In this document: in pieces, positions 33,502-45,733 of the stretch
How positions within the stretch are numbered: the stretch's first letter is position 1
Layout of the letters: every line of letters begins with the position of its first letter
Source: Sphingosinicella ginsenosidimutans
Lineage (GTDB): Bacteria; Pseudomonadota; Alphaproteobacteria; Sphingomonadales; Sphingomonadaceae
Direction: 5' to 3'
Length of the DNA stretch: 64,000 nt
Assembly: GCF_007995055.1 (NCBI RefSeq)
Contig: NZ_VOQQ01000001.1
Coordinates: 2,463,001-2,527,000 of the forward strand
Program-made: the position numbers and the translations under genes
The notes under the pieces: generated by a model
Database searches by the model: none
The model's input: the letters and a program-made list of their open reading frames with translations, nothing else
Told to the model about the DNA's origin: nothing

Positions 33502-35328
33502 TCAGCCAGCCCGCCGCTCGGCGATATGCGCGTCGATGATCCGCCCGAGCACCACCAGCGGGACGTTCCCGCCAGTCACCAGCGCATCGTTGAACCGGCG
33601 GAAATCGAACCGGTCCCCGAGCGCGGTCCGTGCCCTGCTCCGCAGCCGGTTGATCTCGCTATGGCCGACCTTGTAGCCGCAGGCCTGGCCCGGCCATGAG
33701 CAGTAGCGATCGACCTCGCCCTCGACATCGCCGCGCGGCGAGCCGTTGGTGGTGGCGAACCAGTCGATCGCCTGGTCGCGGGTCCAGCGCTTGGCGTGGA
33801 GACCGGTGTCGACCACCAGCCGGCACGCCCTGAAGGCGATCGACTGGAGATAGCCGAGGCGTCCGAGCGGATCGCCCTCATAGACGCCAAGCTCATCGCC
33901 CAGCTGCTCGGCATAGAGCGCCCAGCCTTCCGAATAGGCGTTGAACGCCAGCAGCGAGCGCACCATCGGCAGCCGATAGGTATATTCTCCCTGCCACACA
34001 TGGCCCGGTATGCCCTCGTGATAGGCGAGCGTGGGGAGGCCGAAGCGCGGGTTGTTCGCGGTGTCGTGGAGGTTGACGTAGAGATTGCCCGGCACCGATC
34101 CGTCGATCGTGCCCGCGGCGGCATAGGCGCCGGGAGAGCCGAGCTCGATCTCCGGCGGCACGCGCTTGACGACCAGATTGCCGTGGACAAGCGTCGCGAA
34201 GGCGCGCGGCAGGCGGGTGCGGATCTCCGTGATCCGCCCGTTCATGTAATCGAGCACCTGCTGGCGGCCGGCGTCGGTATTGGGGAAGAGCTGGTCCGGC
34301 CGGGCGCTGAGCGCGGTCATCCGCTCGCCGACCGTGCCCCGGGTCAGGCCCTGCGCGCGCAGGATCGTGTCCATCTCCGACTGGAGCTCGCGCAGCTGCG
34401 CCTGTCCCATGGCGTGGACCTCGTCCGGCGACATGGTCGTCGTCGTCCCGGCCTTGAGCGCCCAGGCATAATAAGCCTCGCCCTGCGGCAGCCGCCACAC
34501 GCCGGCATCGCTCGTGGCCCGGGCGCGCTGGCGCTCGAGCTCGGCGATCTGCCGGTCCATCGCGGGCGCGACCTTCTCGGTCACCAGCCGCTCGGCGCGC
34601 GCGCCATGATCGCCGGCGATGGACGACGTCCGGCGCGCGAGCGAGGTGACGAGGCCCCAGGTCGCGATCGGCGTGCCCCGCACGGACCGTTGCTGGTGAA
34701 GCGTCTTGTCGAGGATGAAATCGGGCGCGATCACGCCGATGCCGGCATCGTGGCGCAGCCGCTCGGTCTCGCCGTCCAGCACCGCGGCATAGGCTTCCAG
34801 CCGTGTCAGATAGGCGTCGGCGTCGGCGGCGTTCTCGACCTTGTGGTTGCTGTCCAGAAGGTCCGGGATCTCGATGAAGGCGCCGGTATTCTGCGACACC
34901 GCATAGGGCGCGTTGCGATAGGACCAGTTCTGGTTGAGCACCGCGACGTCGCCGAATGGAAAGGCGAATCCTTCCAGCGCGGTTTCATGGGCGGTCCGAA
35001 CCACATCGAGATCGATCTTCGCCGCCTCGCCGAGCGGCGCCGGATCGATCCCCCGCAGCCGGGCGAGCCGTTCGCGGGCGCGGGTCGCCAGCGCCTGCTG
35101 CCCCGCGATAGATCGATCGGAAAGCCGCGCACGAAGCGCCGCCCGCGCACCGCTGTCGAGGCCGAGCGTGGTCGCATTTTCGGGATAATCGGACAACAGC
35201 GCCTCGCCGACCTCCGCCAGCGCCGCCTCGGCCGCATCCTCGGCGGGGCTCGCCCAGGCGGCGCGCGGCAAGGCGGCGGTGAGCGCGAGCGCGCCAGCGC
35301 CCGCCAGCAATTCGCGGCGATCGATCAA
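33502..35328 (-). CDS. DUF885-family exported hydrolase
   Basis: A 608-residue protein. The N-terminus MIDRRELLAGAGALALTAALPRAAWA has twin arginines and an A-x-A cleavage region, suggesting Tat export. The DUF885 core includes YHEGIPGHVWQ, an HExxxH zinc site, with a downstream Glu in AYSEGWALYAE, the hallmark of this peptidase-like family. Substrate unknown; oligopeptides are likely. It is last in a minus-strand run after the SPFH and NfeD genes (16-bp gap), so co-transcription is possible. Confidence 0.88.
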   Translation of the reverse strand: MIDRRELLAGAGALALTAALPRAAWASPAEDAAEAALAEVGEALLSDYPENATTLGLDSGARAALRARLSDRSIAGQQALATRARERLARLRGIDPAPLGEAAKIDLDVVRTAHETALEGFAFPFGDVAVLNQNWSYRNAPYAVSQNTGAFIEIPDLLDSNHKVENAADADAYLTRLEAYAAVLDGETERLRHDAGIGVIAPDFILDKTLHQQRSVRGTPIATWGLVTSLARRTSSIAGDHGARAERLVTEKVAPAMDRQIAELERQRARATSDAGVWRLPQGEAYYAWALKAGTTTTMSPDEVHAMGQAQLRELQSEMDTILRAQGLTRGTVGERMTALSARPDQLFPNTDAGRQQVLDYMNGRITEIRTRLPRAFATLVHGNLVVKRVPPEIELGSPGAYAAAGTIDGSVPGNLYVNLHDTANNPRFGLPTLAYHEGIPGHVWQGEYTYRLPMVRSLLAFNAYSEGWALYAEQLGDELGVYEGDPLGRLGYLQSIAFRACRLVVDTGLHAKRWTRDQAIDWFATTNGSPRGDVEGEVDRYCSWPGQACGYKVGHSEINRLRSRARTALGDRFDFRRFNDALVTGGNVPLVVLGRIIDAHIAERRAG

Positions 35329-35344
35329 GTCGTCCTCCCGATGT

Positions 35345-35815
35345 TCAGCTTCGTTCGATCTGTGGTGTCCCCGCCGCGACCGGTTCGACCGTCAGGCATG
35401 TGCCCTGGCCGCCCGTGACCCGGACGCGCGCCCCGGCGGGCAGATCCGGCCCGCGCGCATTCCACACCCCGTCGCCGACCCGGACGCGTCCCGATCCGCC
35501 CTCGATCGCCGTCTCGACGACAACCGTCTGGCCGATCAGCCGCGCGATCCGGTCGTTGAGCAGCGGATCGGTGCTCGGGACGATGTTGCGCTCATATTGG
35601 TGGCGGCCGGCGAGGACCGAGCCGACCGCAAACAGGGCGAAGAGGATGAACTGGAACGGGAGCCCAAGGGGGAGCAGCGCCGCAACGACGCCGGTGAGCG
35701 CCGCCGCCGCCGCAACCCAGATGAGGAAGACGCCCGGCACGACGAGCTCGAGAATGGCGAGCACCGACGCGCCGAGCAGCCACAGCCAGTGCACGCCGAT
35801 GCCGCCAATCTCCAC
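35345..35815 (-). CDS. NfeD-family membrane protein
   Basis: A 156-residue protein. About three hydrophobic segments in the first 70 residues are followed by a C-terminal OB-fold (LIGQTVVVETAIEGGSGRVRVGDGVWNARG and ARVRVTGGQGTCLTVEP). NfeD proteins work with SPFH/stomatin proteins, and the stomatin-like gene abuts this one upstream. It is the short form without the ClpP-like protease domain. Confidence 0.92.
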   Translation of the reverse strand: MEIGGIGVHWLWLLGASVLAILELVVPGVFLIWVAAAAALTGVVAALLPLGLPFQFILFALFAVGSVLAGRHQYERNIVPSTDPLLNDRIARLIGQTVVVETAIEGGSGRVRVGDGVWNARGPDLPAGARVRVTGGQGTCLTVEPVAAGTPQIERS

Positions 35816-36781
35816 TTAACGGCCTCCACCGCCGCGCGTCGACGGCACCGTCGGCGATGCCTCGCCGCCCTTGGCGAGCGCCTCCTTGGCAAGCTCGCCG
35901 ATCCCGCCGAGCGTGCCGATGAGCTGGGTCGCCTCGACCGGGAAGAGGATCGTCTTCGCATTGGGCGAATTGGCGAACTGGCCGACCGCCTCGACATATT
36001 TCTGCGCGATGAAATAGTTGATCGCCTGCGCCGATCCGCTCTCGATCGCGTCGGAGACGAGCTTGGTGGCGGTTGCTTCGGCCTGGGCCGCGCGCTCGCG
36101 CGCCTCGGCGTCGCGGAAGGCGGCCTCGCGCCGGCCCTCCGCCTCCAGGATCTGCGACTGCTTCTCGCCCTCGGCGCGGAGGATCGCGGAGGCGCGGCTG
36201 CCCTCCGATTCCAGGATGACGGCGCGCTTTTCGCGCTCGGCCTTCATCTGCCGGCCCATCGCGTTGACGATGTCGGCGGGCGGGCGGATGTCCTTGATCT
36301 CGACGCGGGTGATCTTGACGCCCCACGCCTCGGTCGCCTGGTCGACGACCGAAAGGAGGCGCGCGTTGATCTCGTCGCGCTTGGACAAGGTCTCGTCGAG
36401 GTCCATCGAACCCATCACGGTGCGAAGGTTCGTCGTCGTAAGCTGCATGATCGCGACATAGAGGTCGCTCACCTCATAGGCGGCCTTGGCGGCGTCGAGC
36501 ACCTGGAAGAAGACGACGCCGTCCGTCTGGATCATCGCATTGTCCTTGGTGATGATCTCCTGGCCGGGAATGTCGAGCACCTGCTCCATCATGTTGATGC
36601 GCCGGCCGACGCGGTAGAAGAAGGCCGGATAGAAGCCGAGGCCGGGCCGCGCGACGGTCGTGAACCGCCCGAAATGCTCGATCGTATATTGATAGCCCTG
36701 GCGGACCATCTTGATGCTGCTGAACAGCCACAGCAGCACCGCGACGCCAAGTGCGATGATTGCGATGATTGCGATACCCAT
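35816..36781 (-). CDS. SPFH/stomatin-like membrane protein (QmcA type)
   Basis: A 321-residue protein with one N-terminal helix (MGIAIIAIIALGVAVLLWLF). An SPFH/Band 7 domain follows (about 25-180; YTIEHFGRFTTVARPGLGFY, VEIKDIRPPADI). A long Glu/Ala/Arg coiled coil (about 185-250) and a hydrophobic C-terminal part complete it. Such proteins form large ring cages in the inner membrane with NfeD partners and help FtsH or lipid-domain organisation. ATG 36781 has GGAGGG upstream; an earlier in-frame ATG is unsupported. It is divergent from the CitE-like gene by 71 bp. Confidence 0.93.
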   Translation of the reverse strand: MGIAIIAIIALGVAVLLWLFSSIKMVRQGYQYTIEHFGRFTTVARPGLGFYPAFFYRVGRRINMMEQVLDIPGQEIITKDNAMIQTDGVVFFQVLDAAKAAYEVSDLYVAIMQLTTTNLRTVMGSMDLDETLSKRDEINARLLSVVDQATEAWGVKITRVEIKDIRPPADIVNAMGRQMKAEREKRAVILESEGSRASAILRAEGEKQSQILEAEGRREAAFRDAEARERAAQAEATATKLVSDAIESGSAQAINYFIAQKYVEAVGQFANSPNAKTILFPVEATQLIGTLGGIGELAKEALAKGGEASPTVPSTRGGGGR

Positions 36782-36852
36782 CCGGTTTGCTCCCTCCACG
36801 CTCTTGGCTATCATGCCGTCAAAACCGCATCCCCTCCAAGCGGAATCGACCG

Positions 36853-37671
36853 ATGATCCCATTCGACAACTCGCGCCTCAGGCAGTTCCGCTCGCTGCTC
36901 TTCCTGCCCGCCTCCAATCCACGCGCGATCGAAAAGGCGCGAACGCTCGATGCGGACCTCGTCATCCTCGATCTCGAGGATGCGGTGCGCGAGGAGGACA
37001 AGGATTCCGCCCGCGCGGCGGCGATCGAGGCGACGGCGCAGGGCTTCGCCGGCAAGCCGGTGGCGATCCGGGTCAATTCCAAGGGCTCGCCCCATTTCGG
37101 CGCCGATTATGCCTGCGTTCGCAAGTCGAAGGCGGACTATGTCGTTCTCGCCAAGGTCGATACGCCGAAGGAAATCCATGACGCGCGCTCGCTGATGGAG
37201 CGGCCGGTGATGGCGATGATCGAAACGCCGCGCGGCGTGCTCGATGCGGTCGCGATCGCGCGCGATGCCGCCGCCTTCATCGCCGGCACCAACGATCTGT
37301 CCGCATCGCTCGGCATCCCGGACGGGGCGGGGCGGAGCGGTCTTGCCTATGCGCTCCAGCGCATCGTCCTCGCCGCGCGCGCCGCCGGCATCGCCGCGTT
37401 CGACGGGGTCTACAACCGGCTCGAATCCGACGAGGGCCTCGCCGCCGAATGCGTCGAAGGGCGCGCTTATGGCTTCGACGGCAAGTCGGTCATCCACCCA
37501 AGCCAGATCGCCACGGTGAACCGCATCTTCGCGCCCTCGCCGCAGGAGGTGGAGGCGGCGCGGCGGCTGATCGAGGCCGCTGGCGGCGGCGCCGAACGGC
37601 ACGACGGACGGATGATCGAGGACCTGCACGTCGCCCAGGCCCGCGCCCTCCTCGCCAAAGCGGGGGGCTAG
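36853..37671 (+). CDS. HpcH/HpaI-fold CoA ester lyase (CitE-like)
   Basis: A 272-residue TIM-barrel enzyme. RSLLFLPASNPRAIEKA and LVILDLEDAVREEDK hold the Glu/Asp metal ligands. AMIETPRGVLDA, GTNDLSASLG and GKSVIHPSQI complete the CitE/malyl-CoA lyase pattern. It probably cleaves or thio-esterifies a (S)-malyl-, citramalyl- or methylmalyl-CoA type substrate. No citrate-lyase partners (CitD, CitF) are nearby, so it is a stand-alone lyase. ATG 36853 was preferred over an upstream extension. Confidence 0.9.
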   Translation: MIPFDNSRLRQFRSLLFLPASNPRAIEKARTLDADLVILDLEDAVREEDKDSARAAAIEATAQGFAGKPVAIRVNSKGSPHFGADYACVRKSKADYVVLAKVDTPKEIHDARSLMERPVMAMIETPRGVLDAVAIARDAAAFIAGTNDLSASLGIPDGAGRSGLAYALQRIVLAARAAGIAAFDGVYNRLESDEGLAAECVEGRAYGFDGKSVIHPSQIATVNRIFAPSPQEVEAARRLIEAAGGGAERHDGRMIEDLHVAQARALLAKAGG

Positions 37672-37719
37672 CCCCAGCGAATCGCTTGCCAGCGCGGGGG
37701 GCGATCCTTAAGCAGCCCC

Positions 37720-40706
<2,987 letters not shown>

Positions 40707-40724
40707 GATCGCGAGGATCGCCGG

Positions 40725-41900
40725 ATGACTCCCGCCGCGCGCGTCCAGGCCGCGATCGAGCTGCTCGATGAGATCGTGACGTCGGCACGCGAAGGCGGCG
40801 CCGCGGCGGACACGCTCATCGCGCGCTATTTCAAGACGCGGCGCTATGCCGGATCGAAGGATCGGCGCGCGGTGCGCGACCTCGTTTTCCGCGCGGTGCG
40901 AAGGGCAGGGGAGCGCCCCGCCTCCGGCCGGGCCGCGATGATCGGGCTTGCCGGCGAGGATGCGGCGCTTGCCGCCCTGTTCGATGGATCGCCCCACGGG
41001 CCGGCGCCGATCGCGCCGGGCGAGGCGGCGGCGGCGCATGGCACGGTCCCGGCCTGGCTGGCGGAGCGTTTCGATCCCCTCGTGGACGGGGCCGAGCAGG
41101 CCGCCCTGCTGGAACGCGCGCCGCTGGACCTTCGGGTGAACCGCCTGAAGGCCGCGCGCGATCCGGCGCTCGTCCCCGGATCGACGCCGACTCCGCTCTC
41201 GCCCCTCGGTCTCCGCCTCCCGGGCGGCGAAAATGTCGAGCAGACGGACGCCTGGAAGGCCGGCCTGGTCGAGGTGCAGGACGAAGGCAGCCAGCTGCTC
41301 GCCTTGGCCTGCGCCGCCCGGCCGGGCATGACCGTCGTCGATCTGTGCGCCGGCGCTGGCGGCAAGACGCTCGCGCTCGCGGCGGAGATGGGGAACGCGG
41401 GGCGGATCGTCGCCGCCGACACGGATCGGGCCCGCCTCTTCCGCATGACTCCAAGGCTGGAACGCGCGGGCGTCACGATCGTCGAGCCCGGGCTCCTCGA
41501 TCCGGGTCGCGAGACCGAGGCCCTCGCCGATCTTGCCGGGGCCGCCGACATCGTCCTTGTCGATGCGCCCTGTTCGGGGAGCGGCACCTGGCGTCGCAAC
41601 CCGGAGGCGCGCTGGCGTCTCACGCCGGACCGGCTGGCCCGGCTCACCGGGCTCCAGGCGCGCCTGCTCGACATCGCGGCCGTCCTCGTCGCGCCGGGCG
41701 GCGTCCTCGTCTATGCGGTCTGTTCGCTCTTCGCCGAAGAGGGGCGGGCGCAGGCCGCCGCCTTCTCCGCCCGTTCATCGCTCGTTGAGGCGGACCTGCC
41801 TATTTCGGCGGGACGCGCGGCGGGTTCCGGCGTTCTGCTGACGCCGGGCCATGACGGAACGGACGGCTTTTTCGTCGCGGGCTGGCAGCGGCCATGCTAG
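40725..41900 (+). CDS. RsmB/NOP2-family RNA 5-methylcytosine methyltransferase
   Basis: A 391-residue SAM-dependent enzyme. A NusB-like N-terminal region (about 1-75) precedes the Rossmann core. VVDLCAGAGGKTLALAAEM is the SAM loop. DAPCSGSGTWRRNP and YAVCSLFAEEG each hold a Cys of the two-Cys m5C mechanism. It resembles RsmB but could act on another rRNA site. It follows guaB closely, and its stop lies 29 bp before the TPR gene. Confidence 0.92.
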   Translation: MTPAARVQAAIELLDEIVTSAREGGAAADTLIARYFKTRRYAGSKDRRAVRDLVFRAVRRAGERPASGRAAMIGLAGEDAALAALFDGSPHGPAPIAPGEAAAAHGTVPAWLAERFDPLVDGAEQAALLERAPLDLRVNRLKAARDPALVPGSTPTPLSPLGLRLPGGENVEQTDAWKAGLVEVQDEGSQLLALACAARPGMTVVDLCAGAGGKTLALAAEMGNAGRIVAADTDRARLFRMTPRLERAGVTIVEPGLLDPGRETEALADLAGAADIVLVDAPCSGSGTWRRNPEARWRLTPDRLARLTGLQARLLDIAAVLVAPGGVLVYAVCSLFAEEGRAQAAAFSARSSLVEADLPISAGRAAGSGVLLTPGHDGTDGFFVAGWQRPC

Positions 41901-41929
41901 GCCCGCCACGGAACGGAATGGAGACTTTG

Positions 41930-42454
41930 ATGCGGCTCACCCCGATCGTCCTCACCCTCGCCATAGCGGGCGCAACTATGGCGAGCGCCGGTTACGGGCA
42001 GCGCGCCGACGATCAGATCAATCCGCGATCGGCCGCGCTGGTCGAGCAGGCTCGCGCCGCGACGGCGAGTGGCCAATATGAGCAGGCGAACGACCTGCTC
42101 GAATCCGCGCTCGCGGTCGATCCGCGCAACCGCGCGGCCTATATCGCGCTCGGCCGGGTCGCGCAGGCGCAGCATCTGCCCGGCAAGGCGCTTCGCTATT
42201 ATTCCGATGCGCTCCGGCTCGAGCCCAACGACATCAGCGCGCTCGCCGCCCAGGGCGAGGCGTTCGTGCAGCGCGGGGCGGTCGAACGGGCGCGGGCGAA
42301 CCTCACCCGCGTGCGCGCGCTCTGCCGCCAGACCTGCCCGCAGGGCGATCAGCTCGCCGCGGTGATCCAGCGCGGCCCGCCCGCCGAGGTGCTTGCCGCC
42401 CAGCGCCCCGACCAGGGTCCGCCGAGCGAGACGCCGGCCCCGCGCCGCAACTAG
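41930..42454 (+). CDS. Exported TPR-repeat protein
   Basis: A 174-residue protein starting at ATG 41930, six bases after GGAG. Earlier ATGs at 41894 and 41918 lack such a site. A signal peptide ([18 protein letters not shown]) is followed by about two to three tetratricopeptide repeats ([56 protein letters not shown]) and a Pro-rich tail. It is probably a periplasmic scaffold or assembly factor. Its stop shares the palindrome CTAG (42451-42454) with the stop of convergent rsmA. Confidence 0.85.
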   Translation: MRLTPIVLTLAIAGATMASAGYGQRADDQINPRSAALVEQARAATASGQYEQANDLLESALAVDPRNRAAYIALGRVAQAQHLPGKALRYYSDALRLEPNDISALAAQGEAFVQRGAVERARANLTRVRALCRQTCPQGDQLAAVIQRGPPAEVLAAQRPDQGPPSETPAPRRN

Positions 42455-43272
42455 AGCGCGCGGGCCAAGGCGACGAATTCTCCGACGCTGAGCGTCTCCG
42501 CCCGCCGCTCGGGATCGATGCCGAGCCGATCGAGCGCCTCGAGCGCCCCGTCCACCGCCGACAGCGAGCGGCGGAGCATCTTGCGGCGCTGACCGAAGGC
42601 CGCGCCCGTCAACCGCGCCAGCCTGTTCGGATCGACCCCCTCCGGCTGTTCGGCCGGCACGATATGGACCACCGCGGACATCACTTTGGGCGGTGGAACG
42701 AACGCCGCCCGGTTCACCTTCATCGCCAGCCTCGCGGTCGTCCGCCACTGGGCGAGCACGGCGAGCCGGCCATAGGCCGCGCCGCCCGGCGATGCGACGA
42801 TCCGTTCGGCGACCTCGCGCTGGAACATGAGTGTCAGCGATCGCCACCAGGGCGGCCAGCGCTCCGCCTCCAGCCAGCGGGTCAGCAATGCCGTGCCGAC
42901 ATTGTAGGGGAGGTTGGCGACGACGTGGGCCGGGCCGATCTCCTTTGGCTCATCGATCGCCAGCGCATCGCCCTCGATGATCCGAAGCCGCCCGCCCACC
43001 GCCTCGGCGAGCTCGGCGAGCGCCGGCAGGCAGCGCCGGTCCCGCTCCACCGCGATCACCTCCGCGCCGGCGCGCAGCAGCGCGCGGGTGAGCCCGCCCG
43101 GACCCGGGCCGACCTCATAGACACGCGCGCCGTCGAGCGGGCCGGGGATCGCCGCGATCCGATCGAGCAATTGCGCGTCGAGGATGAAATTCTGGCCGAG
43201 CGCCTTCGATGCCGCCAGCCCGTGCCGCGCGATCACCTCGCGCAGCGGCGGCAGGCGATCGAGGGCGCTCAC
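42451..43272 (-). CDS. rsmA: 16S rRNA dimethyladenosine transferase
   Basis: A 273-residue methyltransferase (KsgA) that dimethylates A1518 and A1519 of 16S r[39 protein letters not shown] and the C-terminal [11 protein letters not shown] segment are typical. The start is GTG 43272, overlapping the pdxA stop (GTGA); the frame continues upstream but without conservation. It is the last gene of the lptD-surA-pdxA-rsmA operon. Confidence 0.96.
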   Translation of the reverse strand: MSALDRLPPLREVIARHGLAASKALGQNFILDAQLLDRIAAIPGPLDGARVYEVGPGPGGLTRALLRAGAEVIAVERDRRCLPALAELAEAVGGRLRIIEGDALAIDEPKEIGPAHVVANLPYNVGTALLTRWLEAERWPPWWRSLTLMFQREVAERIVASPGGAAYGRLAVLAQWRTTARLAMKVNRAAFVPPPKVMSAVVHIVPAEQPEGVDPNRLARLTGAAFGQRRKMLRRSLSAVDGALEALDRLGIDPERRAETLSVGEFVALARAL

Positions 43273-44258
43273 GCCGCGGCGAGGCGCGCCGCGCACTCTC
43301 CCGCGGTGCGGATCGCAGCGATCATCGCGCCCGGATCGGCCATGTTCTTGCCGGCAATGTCGAACGCCGTGCCGTGGTCCGGAGAGGTGCGAACGATCGG
43401 CAGGCCCAGCGTCACGTTGATCCCGTCGTCGAAGTGCAGCGTCTTGAGCGGGATCAGCCCCTGGTCGTGATACATGCACAGCGCAAGATCATAGGTCGCG
43501 CGGCGATGGGCGTTGAACATGACGTCGGGCGGGTGCGGGCCGGTGACCTCATAGCCCTCCTCGCGCAACCGTTCGATGGCGGGGGTGATGATATCGATCT
43601 CCTCGCGGCCGAGCGCGCCCTGCTCCCCGGCGTGGGGATTGAGCCCGGCGACGGCGATGCGCGGATTCTCGATGCCGAACTGCCGCTGGAGCCCGCGCGC
43701 CGCCGCACGGCCCTTGGCGGCGATGCGCTCGACGCTGAGCGCATCGATGACCTCGCGAAAGGGGATATGCGTCGTCACCGGCACGACGCGCAGGGTGGGT
43801 CCCGCGAGCATCATCGCGGTCAGCTCGCGCGAAACGCCGCAGCGCTCGGCGACGAATTCGGTCTGGCCCGGATGGTTGAACCCGACCGCGTAGAGCCGGA
43901 CCTTCGACACCGGCCCCGTCACCAGTCCGGATGCCGCGCCGGAACGGGTCAGTCCCACCGCGAGCTCCAGCGCGTCGAGCGCGTTGCGCGCGCCGATCAG
44001 CTCGTGCCCGCCCGGCGGCGTGGTCGAATCGGCGATCTGGAGAACAGGCAGGGCCTCGTCCCAGATCGCAGCCGCCTCGTCGGGCGCGCCGATCGTCTCG
44101 ACCGGCCCGTCCCACACCGCCTCCACCGCGGCGAGATTGCCGACCGCGAAGAAGGGCGGGAGTCGTTCGGCGTGGCGCCGCTCCCAGCTTTTGGCGACCA
44201 CCTCCGGACCGATGCCGGCCGGATCCCCGAGCGAAACCGCGAGCGGCGTGTCGAGCAT
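43269..44258 (-). CDS. pdxA: 4-hydroxythreonine-4-phosphate dehydrogenase
   Basis: A 329-residue NAD(P)-dependent enzyme of pyridoxal-phosphate synthesis. [12 protein letters not shown] opens it. [25 protein letters not shown] and [16 protein letters not shown] carry the metal-binding His residues. It sits one base after surA and overlaps rsmA by 4 bp, the standard operon order. Confidence 0.97.
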   Translation of the reverse strand: MLDTPLAVSLGDPAGIGPEVVAKSWERRHAERLPPFFAVGNLAAVEAVWDGPVETIGAPDEAAAIWDEALPVLQIADSTTPPGGHELIGARNALDALELAVGLTRSGAASGLVTGPVSKVRLYAVGFNHPGQTEFVAERCGVSRELTAMMLAGPTLRVVPVTTHIPFREVIDALSVERIAAKGRAAARGLQRQFGIENPRIAVAGLNPHAGEQGALGREEIDIITPAIERLREEGYEVTGPHPPDVMFNAHRRATYDLALCMYHDQGLIPLKTLHFDDGINVTLGLPIVRTSPDHGTAFDIAGKNMADPGAMIAAIRTAGECAARLAAA

Positions 44259-44259
44259 C

Positions 44260-45678
44260 TCAGCGATAGTCGATCACCGCATCGCGGCGAAGATCGCGAA
44301 GATAGCGCTGGGCGCGGTTGTTGATCCGCTGCTCGTTGAGCTGCTGATAGATCTGGTCGAAACTCGGCCCGCTCGACTGCGGCGGATCGTCGCGACCGCA
44401 CAGGACGAGAACGCTGATCCGCTCCGCTCCGCCGAACGGCTGGGTCGCCTGGCCTATGCTGAGGTTGAGCAGCATATCCTGCAGCGCCGGCGGAAGCTGC
44501 CGCGCTTGCACCTGATCGTTCGAGACAAGTTCAGCGCCGAGCGCCTGGGCCGTCGCCTGGGCATGGCCGCAACCGCCCATCGACTGCGTCGCCTGGGCAA
44601 GCGCCTGAGCACGCTCACGGGTCTGCGCGTCGGAGGTTCCGGCCGGGAGCGTGATCGAAAGCTGGATCAGGCTCAAGAGGGCGTCGCGCGGGTCGGCGAC
44701 GCCGATCTGGCGCTTGTCGACCAGCGCGATGATCGAATAGCCGCCCGGAACAGCAATCGGATTGGTCACCGCGCCAAGTGGCATCTGCGGCAGGATCGAG
44801 GAGATTTCCGACGGCAGCTGCTCCGCGCGGACCCAGCCGAGATCGCCGCCGACCGCGGCGGTCGAGGCCTCGGAGAATTGCCGCGCATAGGCCTGGAAGC
44901 TGGCGCCGGCGCGCAACTGCTGGATGATGCGGTTGGCATTCGCCTCGACCTCGTTCGAGGTCTCCGGCGTCGCGGTCAGGAAGATTTCCGCCACATGATA
45001 TTCGGTGGTCCCGCGGGAGGCCTGGAGCCTCGCGAGAACGGCCTGGACCTCATCGTCGCCGACGTCGACGAACGGGTTGATCCGCCGCTGCTGCAGCCGC
45101 TGCCAGGCGAGCTCGCCAAGGATCTGCCGCTTCATCGATCGTTCGGATGAATTGATCGAACGGAGATATTCCGACATCTCCGCGGGGGTCTTGTTGAAGC
45201 TCTGCGCAAACCGCTCGTAATATTGGTCTAGCTCGCTCTGCTGGATGGTGATCTCGTCCTGAGCCGCGGCCTGGATCTCGATGGTTTCGTCGATGAGGTT
45301 GCGAAGCACCTGCGCGCGCGCCGCCTGGACCTGGTCGGGCGGCAGCTGGATCCGGTTGGACGCGAGGAACAGCGCGAGCCGCTGGTTGATGTCCGTCTCG
45401 GTGATCACCTGGCCGTTGACGATCGCCGTGGCCTTGCGGACGTCGGGCTCGCGGTTGCCGATGAAGGTGACGTCGGCCGGAATGTTGAGGCCGCTCGTAT
45501 CCTCGGTCGTCGCCGCTTCGGCCGGCTGGGCAGCGGCTGCGGGAGGCGGCGTTGGCGCGGGCGTCGCGGCCTGGGGAGCGCTGGCAGCCGCGGATTCACC
45601 GCTCTGGGCGGCGACTCCCGCCGACATCAAGGACGCGGCGATCAGGGCCGTCGCCCCTGGTAACCAACCGAGCTTCAT
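44260..45678 (-). CDS. surA: Periplasmic peptidyl-prolyl isomerase/chaperone SurA
   Basis: A 472-residue exported chaperone for outer-membrane proteins. The signal peptide MKLGWLPGATALIAASLMSAGVAA is followed by an Ala/Pro-rich linker of about 45 residues. The N-terminal chaperone part (NGQVITETDINQRLALFL) comes next. One clear parvulin domain (EYHVAEIFL to GGYSIIALVDKR, about 225-330) and a more degenerate second region complete it. I choose the second of two adjacent ATGs (45678) because GGAGG is too close to the first. It lies 55 bp after lptD, whose product is one of its main clients. Confidence 0.9.
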   Translation of the reverse strand: MKLGWLPGATALIAASLMSAGVAAQSGESAAASAPQAATPAPTPPPAAAAQPAEAATTEDTSGLNIPADVTFIGNREPDVRKATAIVNGQVITETDINQRLALFLASNRIQLPPDQVQAARAQVLRNLIDETIEIQAAAQDEITIQQSELDQYYERFAQSFNKTPAEMSEYLRSINSSERSMKRQILGELAWQRLQQRRINPFVDVGDDEVQAVLARLQASRGTTEYHVAEIFLTATPETSNEVEANANRIIQQLRAGASFQAYARQFSEASTAAVGGDLGWVRAEQLPSEISSILPQMPLGAVTNPIAVPGGYSIIALVDKRQIGVADPRDALLSLIQLSITLPAGTSDAQTRERAQALAQATQSMGGCGHAQATAQALGAELVSNDQVQARQLPPALQDMLLNLSIGQATQPFGGAERISVLVLCGRDDPPQSSGPSFDQIYQQLNEQRINNRAQRYLRDLRRDAVIDYR

Positions 45679-45733
45679 CATTCCTCCAGTAAAAGCAGGC
45701 AAATAACGTGCGCCCGACATGCTGAACGCGAGC